A program made the position numbers and the translations under genes. The notes beneath the pieces were generated by a model. The model worked only from the letters and a program-made list of their open reading frames with translations, made no database searches and had not been told where the DNA came from. A stretch of DNA of 26,465 bases from CAJWLW01 sp963580095 (GTDB lineage Bacteria > Verrucomicrobiota > Lentisphaeria > JABSQK01 > CAJWLW01), in NCBI GenBank assembly GCA_963580095.1, contig CAUZJQ010000024.1, forward strand, positions 1-26,465, given 5' to 3'. How positions within the stretch are numbered: position 1 is the first letter of the stretch; the number at the start of each line of letters is the position of its first letter. Shown here one piece after another: positions 16,022 to 24,300 of the stretch.

Positions 16022-16770
16022 ATGGCACATACGCTACGAGTGATCGGCACGGACGCGACAGTCCGCTTTGCAGCCACCGAACTCAATCGATATTTACGGA
16101 AGGCCACCGGCAAGACGGTTATGGCTGCCGATTCCGCCGCGGCGACATTCACCATAGGTCTCTGCGAAACGCTTGGCATGCCCCCCCCGCGGTCTCACAG
16201 CGGTCGACGACATCGGGTTGCACGGATTGAATAGTTGTCAGGTGCAGCGCCAGTGGTTTTCGCACAGCCTGACGATGAACGTCCTGGTCGAGACGCTGTG
16301 GAACAAGAAGCGGTCGTTCAAGGCGATCGTTGACCATACCTTCAGCGATGCCTTCGGTCGCAGTAGTGCGAAGGTCGCTACGTTTTTCGTCGAGATGTCA
16401 CGCCTTGCGAAGCCGTTCTTCGAATGCGTCTACATACCGAAGCTCGATGCCCGACGCCAGGCCGCCAGTCTGAGGAATATTCCGAAGATGAAAGGTGCAG
16501 TAGCTGCTATCGAGCCGCTGGCAAATCGGCAGGTGACGACTTGACCGGCACGGTCGGGCAATCATGGAAGTACCTTGTATACTATCTCAAGATCATGAAG
16601 CCTATCTGCAGGCGTCACCGGATATCAAGGAGAAATTCGACATCGTGTTCGACTATCTGCATCGCCATGAATCTATCCTGCACCCGGTGCTCGACGTCGA
16701 AATGGTGCCGTGCGTGATCGGCAGGAGGCTCTTCCAAGCGCAGCGGGTAGCAACGAACTCGGAAGAGTGA
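16022..16770 (+). pseudogene. Collapsed DUF4838-like (glycosidase-associated) gene
   Basis: From ATG 16022 the frame encodes MAHTLRVIGTDATVRFAATE, then LNRYLRKATGK and FTIGLCETLGMP, the N-terminal beta/alpha domain found before glycosidase-type barrels (A..EL..YL...TG pattern). It then shifts straight into a C-terminal part: LTMNVLVETLWNKKRSFKAI, then DHTFSDAFGRSSAKVATFF, resembling the C-terminal helical region of DUF4838 proteins (L.W....D....DYF...FG.AA). Two further shifts follow (near 16540-16580), to SWKYLVYYLK and then to DHEAYLQASPDIKEKFDIVF. The catalytic middle is missing and several frames are needed, so the gene is dead. The DUF4838 assignment is by pattern only. It immediately precedes the GH42-like gene, so the two may once have formed a glycan locus. 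Confidence 0.6.
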
Positions 16771-16835
16771 AAAGGGAAACCCGTCACCGTCACCTACTCA
16801 ACTGAAACCCGAAACTTGCAACCTCTGTCATTGCC

Positions 16836-19016
16836 ATGAACACTCCCCACGACGATCAATGGCTGCAATTGCGCAGTCACGACAAGGACTTTTCCGCGAC
16901 CTTCGACACGCCGTTCCCCGTCGGCGTCGAATACTATCGCCCGCCGGTACCACCGCCCGAATTCTGGGACGAAGATCTGCGCCGCATCAAGGCAGCCGGC
17001 ATGAGCATCGTGCGTACGTGGTACCAGTGGAACTGGGTCGAGACGATGCCCAACGAGTACGAATTCGATGACCTCGACCTGTTTTTTGACACCGCTGCCA
17101 AGCACGGCCTCAAGGTCTGGGCGGATTCGACGCTCGGGACGCACATGGCCTGTCCCGCCTGGATGCTGCGTGAGCACCCGGACATGCGGGCGGTCTGGCG
17201 CGACGGCAGTGTCCAGCAGGACTGTGCCGGCGAGTGGTCGCCGCAGGGAACGATGACCCACAATTTCGATCACCCGATGTGGCGCGTTTACTCCGAGCGC
17301 TATCTGCGCCAGTTCATTCCGCGCTACAAGGACCACGAGGCCATGGGCATTTGGGGTACCTGGGACGGTATCAGTGCTGCTGCTGCGTGGGCGGGGGGCG
17401 GCGGCGGGTACCCGGCGTACAACGACTACACCATCGCCAAGTACAAGGACTGGCTGTACAAGCGCTACACGCTCGACCAGCTCAACGAGCGACTCCTGCG
17501 CCGCTACCGGTCCTGGGAAGACGTCGACGCACCGCGCAGCAAGGAGGCCCTGGTTGAGTACGGGTTGTGGGAGCAGTTCCAAAACGAAAACATGGCGGAT
17601 CACCTCGGCTGGATGGCCGATCTGATCGACCGCCTCGACGGCAAACACGAGCAGCGCTCGCACGGCGGATCGTATCCGGATGTGCGCCACGAGACGATCA
17701 GTCCGGTCATCGACAGCTGGGGCCTGTCGCATCATTCTGCCGATCATCTGACCACTGACGAGCCGTACAGCATCGCCAACCAGGCGTACGGCTTCCAATG
17801 GTGCCGCGCTGTCGGCCGCAACAACCGCTGGTGGAACGAAGAGATCTATGGCAGCTTCGTCGGTGGCTTGAACCCGCGTGAGAAAATGACCACCGGTGAA
17901 GAGTCATCGATCTGCGTCTGGCTGACGCTGATCGAGGGTGGTGCCGGTGCCATGTTCTGGCAGTATCGTCCGGAGTACATGACCTTCGAGGCGCCGGGCC
18001 TCAACCTTGCGGCGCTCGACGGTGAGCCGACCGAGCGGTTCGTCGCGGCAACAAAGGCGATCGCCGACATCCACAAGATAGAAGACCACCTGCCGGTGAC
18101 GATCCCGCGCGCTGATATGGCAATCGGCTACAGCGGGGCGAGCCACCGATTGTTCGACTGCAACGGGGTCTCGAACGCTTTCGTTCGCCGGCATCGCGCC
18201 ATGTTCCGGACGTTGTGGACTCATAATGTCGCGGTCGATATGGTGACGCCGAAGATGGACTGGTCCAGCCACGATCTTATCTACCTGCCAAACTTTGCGG
18301 CGCTCGATGACGAGGCGCTCAGTGCCATCCGCGGCGTACTCGACCAGGCGGACGGTCCGAAGCTTGTGGCTGATGGCTATTTCGGCACATTCGCCGGGAA
18401 GGGCCACTGGAGCTACAAACCGCCCGAGGGCCTCGACGACCTGATCGACTGCCGCCTCGCCGACTTTGACGTGATCAACCAGTTCGATGTTAAGGCGGGC
18501 AGGAACGTTGTGGCGATGCCCGGCGGCGAATTCGAGTTACCGGCGGACACAGCCTACGCCATGCTTGAGCCGCGCGGGGGGATGCAGGCGATCGCCCACA
18601 TCGGTGACCGGTGCGTCGGTGTCCAGTCGGCCGACGGCCGATTCATCTGGTACGGGTTCTCGCTGTCGGCGACGTCGTCGACCAATGTCTCGGGCATGCC
18701 GTACGAGCCGGGCAGCGGGCCGCTGGTGCATGATGATGTGGCGATGTCGATGCTCGGTAGCGCCGGTGTCGGTTCGTGGTTCGAGATCACCGGTGATCGG
18801 CTTATCGCATTTCGTCGCGGCTCGAAGCAGGGCGGTTCGCTACTGTTCCTGATCAATGTTGAAGACCGCATCGCGAAGACGACTGTCAAACCGCGCTGGG
18901 GCATCACGACGGCGCACGACCTGCTGAACGACCAGGCGCTGGCGCTGGCCGACGGTGCCTTCGAAGTCGAGCTGGCCTACGGCGAAGTTGGCGTCGTGCA
19001 TTGCGCCGATGCGTGA
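16836..19016 (+). CDS. GH42 beta-galactosidase-like protein with altered acid/base site
   Basis: The 726-residue protein has the GH42 plan. A TIM barrel (about 25-400) starts with VGVEYYRPPVPPPEFWDEDL and MSIVRTWYQWNWVETMPNEY. A Rossmann-like trimerisation domain follows (about 410-560: IYLPNFAALDDEALSAIR, then GPKLVADGYFGTF), and then a small C-terminal beta domain. The nucleophile region is recognisable: RWWNEEIYGSFVGG (331-344, E335/E336) before GAGAMFWQYRPEY. The acid/base strand, normally ending in Asn-Glu, reads MGIWGTWDGIS (170-180) and has no Glu. The protein may therefore be inactive, use another residue, or act on a different substrate. No signal peptide is seen. No clear ribosome binding site precedes the ATG at 16836. 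It is followed by the TraX gene, 32 bases downstream on the same strand. Confidence 0.85.
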   Translation: MNTPHDDQWLQLRSHDKDFSATFDTPFPVGVEYYRPPVPPPEFWDEDLRRIKAAGMSIVRTWYQWNWVETMPNEYEFDDLDLFFDTAAKHGLKVWADSTLGTHMACPAWMLREHPDMRAVWRDGSVQQDCAGEWSPQGTMTHNFDHPMWRVYSERYLRQFIPRYKDHEAMGIWGTWDGISAAAAWAGGGGGYPAYNDYTIAKYKDWLYKRYTLDQLNERLLRRYRSWEDVDAPRSKEALVEYGLWEQFQNENMADHLGWMADLIDRLDGKHEQRSHGGSYPDVRHETISPVIDSWGLSHHSADHLTTDEPYSIANQAYGFQWCRAVGRNNRWWNEEIYGSFVGGLNPREKMTTGEESSICVWLTLIEGGAGAMFWQYRPEYMTFEAPGLNLAALDGEPTERFVAATKAIADIHKIEDHLPVTIPRADMAIGYSGASHRLFDCNGVSNAFVRRHRAMFRTLWTHNVAVDMVTPKMDWSSHDLIYLPNFAALDDEALSAIRGVLDQADGPKLVADGYFGTFAGKGHWSYKPPEGLDDLIDCRLADFDVINQFDVKAGRNVVAMPGGEFELPADTAYAMLEPRGGMQAIAHIGDRCVGVQSADGRFIWYGFSLSATSSTNVSGMPYEPGSGPLVHDDVAMSMLGSAGVGSWFEITGDRLIAFRRGSKQGGSLLFLINVEDRIAKTTVKPRWGITTAHDLLNDQALALADGAFEVELAYGEVGVVHCADA
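18954..19016 (+). repeat. Left copy of a 63-base direct repeat (GH42 gene tail)
   Basis: The last 63 bases of the GH42-like gene recur at 19833-19895 with about 10 mismatches. Both copies end in the same GCGTGA. The TraX gene lies between them. Confidence 0.85.
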
Positions 19017-19048
19017 TCTTGTTTTGCTGAATCCGCCTCGAAAAAAAC

Positions 19049-19789
19049 ATGAGTGACGCTCTGCTTCACACGATGCCAAAAGAGCCGCGGCCCGTCAATC
19101 TCAATGTGCTTAAGTTGGTGGCTGTCGTATCGATGGTCATAGACCACGTGCACCTCATCGGGTTTGACCGCCAGTGGTCACCGGCCACAGTGATGGGCTT
19201 GGCTGCCCTTCCTCTTTTTTGCTTTCTGTTAACGTATAACTATCTGTTTCATTCTCGGAATCGAGCACGTTACATTGCGCGCTTGTGCGCATTCGTCGTC
19301 GTATCCCAATGGCCTTACCAGTGGGCGTTTCAGATACCCACCTTTCCGCTGCATCTGAATATCTTCGCGTCGCTCGCGGCGGGGCTTTTGATCATTCATT
19401 TCTTCGAGTCGCTTAGGTTCAAGGGCCATCGGGTAGCGCTCTGGGGGGTAACGATTTTTGGCCTCGTGCTCGGATATGTATCGGGTGGCGCTTACGCTAG
19501 TTTCCTGGATGGGGGATTCTCGGGCCTACTCCTGATGCCCGCACTTTTCTTCTTGTTTCAGAGGCATCGGCTGGTGAGTTTGTCGGGGGCTGTGCTGGTG
19601 GCTTTTGCGCTGTGGATTTTAGATGGCTCCAATTGCGGCTGGTCGATTGGCACCGTGGCTTTCGCCTACTATCTCTCTGGCTTCATTTCATTGGAGTTCG
19701 GGTGGATGCGCCGTGCCAAGTGGTTTTTCTACGTTTTCTATCCGGCGCACTTGGTGCTGGTCCGCACAGCGTTTTTGTGGTTGCGTTAA
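19049..19789 (+). CDS. TraX-family integral membrane protein
   Basis: The 246-residue protein has eight to nine hydrophobic segments and the TraX signature pieces: NVLKLVAVVSMVIDHVHLIG near the start (19-38), ALPLFCFLLTYNYLFHSRNR (53-72) followed by YIARLCAFVVVSQWPYQWAF, and the C-terminal WFFYVFYPAHLVLVRTAFLW. TraX of the F plasmid is needed for N-terminal acetylation of pilin. Chromosomal members are widespread and mostly uncharacterised, and may acylate other envelope targets. No conjugation genes are nearby. ATG 19049 is used; the upstream A-rich stretch gives no clear ribosome binding site. The gene is bracketed by two copies of the GH42 gene tail, suggesting that it arrived by insertion or by duplication of the preceding gene end. 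A link to the prepilins in the window is tempting but unsupported. Confidence 0.85.
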   Translation: MSDALLHTMPKEPRPVNLNVLKLVAVVSMVIDHVHLIGFDRQWSPATVMGLAALPLFCFLLTYNYLFHSRNRARYIARLCAFVVVSQWPYQWAFQIPTFPLHLNIFASLAAGLLIIHFFESLRFKGHRVALWGVTIFGLVLGYVSGGAYASFLDGGFSGLLLMPALFFLFQRHRLVSLSGAVLVAFALWILDGSNCGWSIGTVAFAYYLSGFISLEFGWMRRAKWFFYVFYPAHLVLVRTAFLWLR

Positions 19790-19832
19790 GCAGTCCACAC
19801 AACCTTCTGTAGGGCGTTGCCGGGAGTAACCC

Positions 19833-19895
19833 GGTGCCTTGGAAGCGGAACTGGTCTACGGCGAAGCTGGCGTTGTATATTGCACCGATGCGTGA
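19833..19895 (+). repeat. Right copy of the 63-base repeat: orphan GH42 gene tail
   Basis: This copy encodes GALEAELVYGEAGVVYCTDA followed by TGA, matching the end of the GH42-like protein (GAFEVELAYGEVGVVHCADA). There is no reading frame leading into it, so it is a remnant of a second GH42-type gene or of a duplication. A short stem (CCGGG/CCCGG around AGTAA, about 19820-19834) directly precedes and slightly overlaps it. Differences at many third codon positions show the copies have been separate for some time. Confidence 0.8.
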
Positions 19896-19913
19896 GCAAC
19901 TGGAAGGCAATCT

Positions 19914-21272
19914 TCAGGGCAGTGAAGCCGACGCTGTGTTCTCGATCTTCAGCAGTGTGAACGGATAAATAATCGTCACGTATATCGTCCCGTCCCGCGT
20001 CACGATCATTGCCAGGTGATTGTACAGCGGCGTGAGCGTGTCGTCCGGCAGTTTGTGGTAACCATAATAGGGTGGATGATCATCGTTCGTTGCCGGGTGC
20101 CCGTGTTTGGTGCCGGGTGACTTGAAGTAGAAGTCCGGATTATTCACCGCCAGCACACCGAGGTCGTCGACCTTCGAACTGGCTGGATCAAACCGTACGA
20201 GATGGTGCAGGTAATAAGCGCCGAACCCGGTCTCGTTGTCGGCCCGGATAACCATGTAGACGCGCCCGTCTGGAGCGACGCTGAGCGCACAACGGGAATC
20301 GAAGTTCTTGCCGGTGAGCATCGGCCCGTGGCTCACCGCTTTTACCACCGGTCCCTCGCTGTGCAGATCGATGGCGTACAGCGTGGGGTCTGTCATCTGG
20401 ATCAGGTACGCGGTCCTGCCGTCGTTTCCGAGATTCCAGTTTGGTACCCAGGCGAACTTGGTGCCGGGCTCCAGTTTTCTGCCGTCCACCTCGATCGGCC
20501 GCACGGTGAGCTTGCCTGTGTCGGGATCGTACTGTGCCAGTTCGAAGTCGTTGGTGATGGCGCCGGCGCGGCCGCGGTTATCGATCAGCGTCGTGGAAAA
20601 GGAGGAAAGGATCGGGCCGAGTTCGCTGTACTTTCTGGTTTTTATGTCGTACAGCATCCACGGCTTCTCGGCATTTAGGGGCACGACATAGATGATGCCG
20701 CGCCCCTCGTCTGCGACGACATCGATGACGCCCTGTCCCGGGTACGGCATACCGAGGCTCTCCGCGGTATCCGTCCGTGGATCGTAGGTCATGACGTAGC
20801 CGCCGGGATAGGTGGTCGGGTCGTCCGCCTTCGGCGACTCCATGCTGCACACGTAGATCTTGCCGGAGCGGCCGACGAAGTTGCGGCTGTGAATCTTCGA
20901 CTGCGCTTCGTTGTAGCTCCCGGGATCGAGGCCGCACACCTTATTGGTGTCGATCACGATCCGCTGCTTCTCCGTCGTGGGATCGAATTCCACGAGATAG
21001 GAATTGATGCCGTACTCCGCGGTCCCGACATAAATCCTGCCATCCAGCCCTTCACATAGCGAGAAGTAACCGGATTCGTTGTTGTGTGTCTCGGGCAGCA
21101 CATGATAGGCTGTGCCCCAGACATATGGGAAAGGCGCTTTTGGTGGAGCGTCGGCGCACGTGATCGAAGCGAAAAGCAGGAGGATGAATGCGAATCCCGC
21201 CCGGCACCGGGATCGGACGTCGAACCTCGAACGCCCATGGGTAGCTTTCATGGGACAAGGCATCTCTGTCAT
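19914..21272 (-). CDS. Secreted beta-propeller protein (SMP-30/YVTN-like repeats)
   Basis: The 452-residue protein starts at ATG 21272, with AGGAGA 6 bases upstream; ATG at residue 8 is an alternative. Residues about 24-42 (basic, then AGFAFILLLFASITCADA) form a signal peptide, with no proper lipobox. The rest is a series of beta-blade repeats of the type DGRIYVGTAEYG...YLVEFDP, GKIYVCSMES...VMTYDPRT, GIIYVVPLN...LYDIKT, GRVYMVIRA...LVRFDPAS and GTIYVTIIYPFTLLKIE, giving a probable six- or seven-bladed propeller. Such proteins bind or hydrolyse sugars and lactones, or act as secreted scaffolds; no catalytic residues could be assigned. It follows the PhyH pair on the same strand, about 60 bases downstream of their last stop, and is probably co-transcribed with them. 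Confidence 0.78.
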   Translation of the reverse strand: MTEMPCPMKATHGRSRFDVRSRCRAGFAFILLLFASITCADAPPKAPFPYVWGTAYHVLPETHNNESGYFSLCEGLDGRIYVGTAEYGINSYLVEFDPTTEKQRIVIDTNKVCGLDPGSYNEAQSKIHSRNFVGRSGKIYVCSMESPKADDPTTYPGGYVMTYDPRTDTAESLGMPYPGQGVIDVVADEGRGIIYVVPLNAEKPWMLYDIKTRKYSELGPILSSFSTTLIDNRGRAGAITNDFELAQYDPDTGKLTVRPIEVDGRKLEPGTKFAWVPNWNLGNDGRTAYLIQMTDPTLYAIDLHSEGPVVKAVSHGPMLTGKNFDSRCALSVAPDGRVYMVIRADNETGFGAYYLHHLVRFDPASSKVDDLGVLAVNNPDFYFKSPGTKHGHPATNDDHPPYYGYHKLPDDTLTPLYNHLAMIVTRDGTIYVTIIYPFTLLKIENTASASLP

Positions 21273-21331
21273 TTCGGTCTCCTCATTAGGCCCAATCGAC
21301 CAGGGCGGATCGGCAATTATTTGGTTGCGGG

Positions 21332-22192
21332 TTATTTGTCCTGCCTTTGTTCCGCCTCCATCTCCTCGCGCTCTTCCTCATTGACTTTGGCGCGTTCGGC
21401 GCGCTCGTCATAGATCGCCTTGTATGCACCGTTGAGCGAGAGGGACCGCAGCCACGGTGCCATGTCAGGTGTTGCCGGGTCGATTTCAGTCACCCACTGA
21501 TCGCGCCACGCATTACACACTAGCGCTAGCCGGGGGATGCGGTTGCTGCTGTGCGAGTCGCTGCCGGCGTGAAACAGGAGGTGATGCACGAACATCACGT
21601 CCCCTGCTTTGCCGACAAATTCGTACGGGGCCGGCAGATTGCGTTTCAGTTCATCGAAGTACTCGGACGGTTGTTGCATGGTCGGCTCCGCAATCAGTTG
21701 CTTCTGAATGTCACGATGCGTTCCCGGCCAGACAATAGTATTGCCGCTGAACGGTTCCGTATCCGCCAGTAACACGAACAGCGCGAAACCCCGGAAGAAA
21801 ATCGGCACGTGCTGATTGCCGAAGTCGATGTGTCCCCCATCGTCAAACCGTGCTTCAGCCTCGGGGTCGTATGGCTTGACGAAGAAAAAGTACCGCTTCC
21901 GTCCGTTCCAATGCTCGTGTCCCCCGTGCATCGTGGCGATCGCGTCCATGAAGGCGCGCTGCTCGTACACCTTGTCCAGGACGGGATCCGTTTTGCCGGC
22001 AAACTTCTCGTGGAATACGCCTGGCTTCTCGGCCGTCCACTGATCGAGCGGCCGGGGATCGTCCACCAGCACCTTGATACGTTCGACTGCTTCATTGCAG
22101 AATTCCGGATCGACCAAACCCTTTGCAACCCCAAACCCGTGTTCGACGAAGTGGTCGGTCCAATGCAATGATTCGTCGTAGTTAGTTTTCAT
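21332..22192 (-). CDS. PhyH family dioxygenase, tandem copy A
   Basis: The 286-residue protein has the PhyH iron site: GGHIDFGNQHVP (119-130) with H121-x-D123, and HHLLFHAGSDSHSSNRIPR (203-221) with distal ligand H208 and R221 for 2-oxoglutarate. The N-terminal helical part (HWTDHFVEHGFGVAKGLVDP) and the C-terminal block (WLRSLSLNGAYKAIYDERAE, then RAKV) are nearly the same as in copy B, and overall roughly three quarters of residues agree by eye. The last 20 residues are charged and probably helical. ATG 22192 has a weak AGGT-type site upstream. It lies 159 bases downstream of copy B and is followed by the propeller gene. The tandem pair, more alike each other than the PhyH at 10.5 kb, is a local duplication. 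The substrate is unknown. Confidence 0.9.
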   Translation of the reverse strand: MKTNYDESLHWTDHFVEHGFGVAKGLVDPEFCNEAVERIKVLVDDPRPLDQWTAEKPGVFHEKFAGKTDPVLDKVYEQRAFMDAIATMHGGHEHWNGRKRYFFFVKPYDPEAEARFDDGGHIDFGNQHVPIFFRGFALFVLLADTEPFSGNTIVWPGTHRDIQKQLIAEPTMQQPSEYFDELKRNLPAPYEFVGKAGDVMFVHHLLFHAGSDSHSSNRIPRLALVCNAWRDQWVTEIDPATPDMAPWLRSLSLNGAYKAIYDERAERAKVNEEEREEMEAEQRQDK

Positions 22193-22261
22193 GTCAACCT
22201 ATGACAGCTTCGGGGAGTGTTCAGTGATCGGTGTTGCGTTCTCGCTGTACGGATCGTTTTT

Positions 22262-22279
22262 TTCGGTCTGAAGACCGAA
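22262..22279. other. 8-bp palindrome between the tandem PhyH genes
   Basis: TTCGGTCT (22262-22269) pairs with AGACCGAA (22272-22279) with two bases between. On the + strand a run of T lies before the stem; on the transcribed - strand a run of A lies after it. It is therefore not a classic intrinsic terminator for the PhyH genes. A protein binding site or mRNA processing hairpin is possible. Confidence 0.35.
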
Positions 22280-22351
22280 GCTGCACCGTCCGGCAGTCAA
22301 GCCGGATCGGGCTGCATAAAAAGCCAAGCTGAACACGGAACACCAAGCCTC

Positions 22352-23221
22352 TCAGGGTGCATTCCTTTGTTCCGCCTCGATCTCGTCGCGCACCTCTTTA
22401 CTGACTTTGGCGCGTTCGGCGCGCTCGTCGTAGATCGTCTTGTAGGCGCCGTTGAGCGACAGGGAGCGCAGCCACGGGGCCAGGTCAGGCGTGGCCGGAT
22501 CGATTTCCGTCAGCCATTGATCGCGCCACGCATCACACACTAACGCAATGCGCGGAATGCGGTTGGCGCTGTGCGAGTCGCTGCCGGAGTGAAACAGCAG
22601 GTGATGCGTGAACATCACGTCCCCTGCTTCGCCGACGAATTCGTAAAGCCCCGACTGATGACGTTGCATTTCATCGAGGTATTCGGACGGTTGTTGCATG
22701 GTCGGGTCTGCGATCAGCTGCTTCTGAATGCTGCGGTGGCTGCCCGGCCACGCGATGGTGTTGCCGCTGCACGGTTCGTTGTCCGCCAGCAGGATAAACA
22801 TCGCAAATCCGCGGTAAAAGATTGGAATATGCTGCTTGCCGAAATCGATATGGCCATTGACGCCCTCCCGTGTCGTGACGTCGGGTTCGTACGGTTTCAC
22901 GAAGAAATAAAACGTCTCCCGCCGGTTCCAGTGCTCTGGGCCACCGTGCATCGTCGCGATTGCATCCAACAGTCGGGGTTGTTCGTAAATCTTGCGGAGG
23001 ACGGGATCGGATTGCCCGCGAAACTCCTCGTGGAAAATGCCGGGTTTCTCGGTCGTCCACTGTTCGAGCGGGCGGGGATCGTCGACCAAGACCTTGATGC
23101 GTTCGACCGCCTCCTCGCAGAACGCCGGATCGACCAGGCCCTTCGCGATGCCGAACCCGTGTTCGACGAAGTGATCGGTCCAATCCATCGTATCGTCTAT
23201 CTGAAATGTCATTTCAGCCAT
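22352..23221 (-). CDS. PhyH family dioxygenase, tandem copy B
   Basis: The 289-residue protein carries NGHIDFGKQHIP with the H-x-D iron motif, and THHLLFHSGSDSHSANRIPR with the distal His and the 2-oxoglutarate Arg, all at the same places as in copy A. The stretch between them (FILLADNEPCSGNTIAWPGS, then HRSIQKQLIADPTMQQPSEY) is almost unchanged between copies, so the substrate pocket is probably shared. Differences cluster before the iron motif (FYFFVKPYEPDVTTREGV versus YFFFVKPYDPEAEARFDD) and at the C-terminus. ATG 23221, after GGGG, is preferred; GTG 23227 and ATG 23212 are alternatives. It is the first gene of the leftward set copy B, copy A, propeller. Confidence 0.9.
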   Translation of the reverse strand: MAEMTFQIDDTMDWTDHFVEHGFGIAKGLVDPAFCEEAVERIKVLVDDPRPLEQWTTEKPGIFHEEFRGQSDPVLRKIYEQPRLLDAIATMHGGPEHWNRRETFYFFVKPYEPDVTTREGVNGHIDFGKQHIPIFYRGFAMFILLADNEPCSGNTIAWPGSHRSIQKQLIADPTMQQPSEYLDEMQRHQSGLYEFVGEAGDVMFTHHLLFHSGSDSHSANRIPRIALVCDAWRDQWLTEIDPATPDLAPWLRSLSLNGAYKTIYDERAERAKVSKEVRDEIEAEQRNAP

Positions 23222-23358
23222 TGCCACCCCGTTACCCCGTCGCTGTTTACTGACCTACTTTTTAACATTCAGCACACGCGTCGCAGATTGTCATGCGGAC
23301 ACGAGCATAGGAGGCGTTGTGGTACTTGTCCAAGAGTCGACGAGCCTGAATCGCAGAC

Positions 23359-24300
23359 CTATGGCTGCGCCAGGTCCTGGCCGACTATGACGTCTTGGTA
23401 ATAGGATTGAGAGTAGACAAACGCATCTTTTCCACCGATATAGGACCATTTTACTCTGCCATCGGACAACGCGACGTTGACACCCTCCGCGTAGACTCCG
23501 CTGGAGTTCGTGTGATTGCTTTGCACGTCATTCATCGTGTAACCGGAGCCACCGTATCTGTAAAACCGATGTGACCAGGACCAAGGGCCTCCTGCCCAGT
23601 CTATGTCTCCTTTCTGGAAAGCGCGATCGACGAACATCACCTGGTTGGTGCTATCGCTGTCGTTTCGCCGGACGGCTGGGCCACGGCCTTCATTAATGCG
23701 TCCCCCGAAACGATTGCCGGCCCTGCTCCAGCCGTGGTAATTTCCCCCTGACGACGAGCACGGCGGTCCAGGTGCGCATTCGGCACCCCGATTCTGATGA
23801 CCAGCCTGTATGTAGTAGTCCGTACTGCTCCAGTATACGGCGCCAACCAACGGCCAGGTCGAGCTGCGTCGGTGTTTTTTGTTCTCCAGGCTTGGGCAGA
23901 ACAACAGGTCCTGATCGATCTCGTCACTGACGCGCTGTGTCAGCTCTTGTGCCCAAGCCGGATAGGAACCCGACTGCCAGCCGATCATTGACGTATAATG
24001 GCTCTCCCCCTCCAGGAAGACGATGCCAGGATAGTACTGGTCGTGGTCGTTTGCCGAGAGTTGGTAGCCGCCGTACCACTGCTTGAGGTTACTCATGCAT
24101 TGTGTGCGTCTGGCGATTTCTTTTGAGCGGCTCAAGGCCGGCAGCAGCAGAGAGATCAGGATGGCGATGATGACGATCACCACGAGCAGCTCGATCAGCG
24201 TGAAGAGCAGTTTGAAGGGGTGATGCCGAAGCCGATGCTGAAACCGGGAGATTTGCCGAATCCCAAGTTGGGTGGATTTCGAGACGTTTCGCTTAGGCAT
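23359..24300 (-). CDS. Prepilin-type N-terminal cleavage/methylation protein
   Basis: From ATG 24300 the protein has a long basic leader (MPKRNVSKSTQLGIRQ..., about 33 residues) and then LFTLIELLVVIVIIAILISL, then LLPALSRSKEIARRTQCMSN, the class III prepilin signature. The globular part contains CMSNLKQWYGGYQLSANDHD and LLFCPSLENKK, typical of pseudopilin-like proteins in this bacterial group. It ends with the H-X9-DG-like NVALSDGRVKWSYIGGKDAF. It would sit in the inner membrane after processing by prepilin peptidase. The frame is open further up (to 24381), but that part is an unlikely N-terminus. No clear ribosome binding site was found. It faces away from the sulfatase-fold gene at 24422, with a shared 121-base intergenic region, and lies 137 bases from the start of the PhyH gene it precedes. 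Confidence 0.87.
   Translation of the reverse strand: MPKRNVSKSTQLGIRQISRFQHRLRHHPFKLLFTLIELLVVIVIIAILISLLLPALSRSKEIARRTQCMSNLKQWYGGYQLSANDHDQYYPGIVFLEGESHYTSMIGWQSGSYPAWAQELTQRVSDEIDQDLLFCPSLENKKHRRSSTWPLVGAVYWSSTDYYIQAGHQNRGAECAPGPPCSSSGGNYHGWSRAGNRFGGRINEGRGPAVRRNDSDSTNQVMFVDRAFQKGDIDWAGGPWSWSHRFYRYGGSGYTMNDVQSNHTNSSGVYAEGVNVALSDGRVKWSYIGGKDAFVYSQSYYQDVIVGQDLAQP

Noticed and set aside
16794..17798. Long leftward frame of 334 codons opposite the GH42-like gene
   Set aside because: It lies wholly within the GC-rich GH42 coding region, shows Arg/Val-rich composition and no motif; it is a mirror of codon bias.
19049..19789. TraX gene as evidence of a conjugative element
   Set aside because: No other transfer, relaxase or pilus assembly gene is present, and chromosomal TraX-family proteins are common.
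22255..22279. T-run plus palindrome between the PhyH genes as a terminator
   Set aside because: The T-run precedes the stem on the + strand and appears as A after the stem on the transcribed strand, the wrong order for intrinsic termination.
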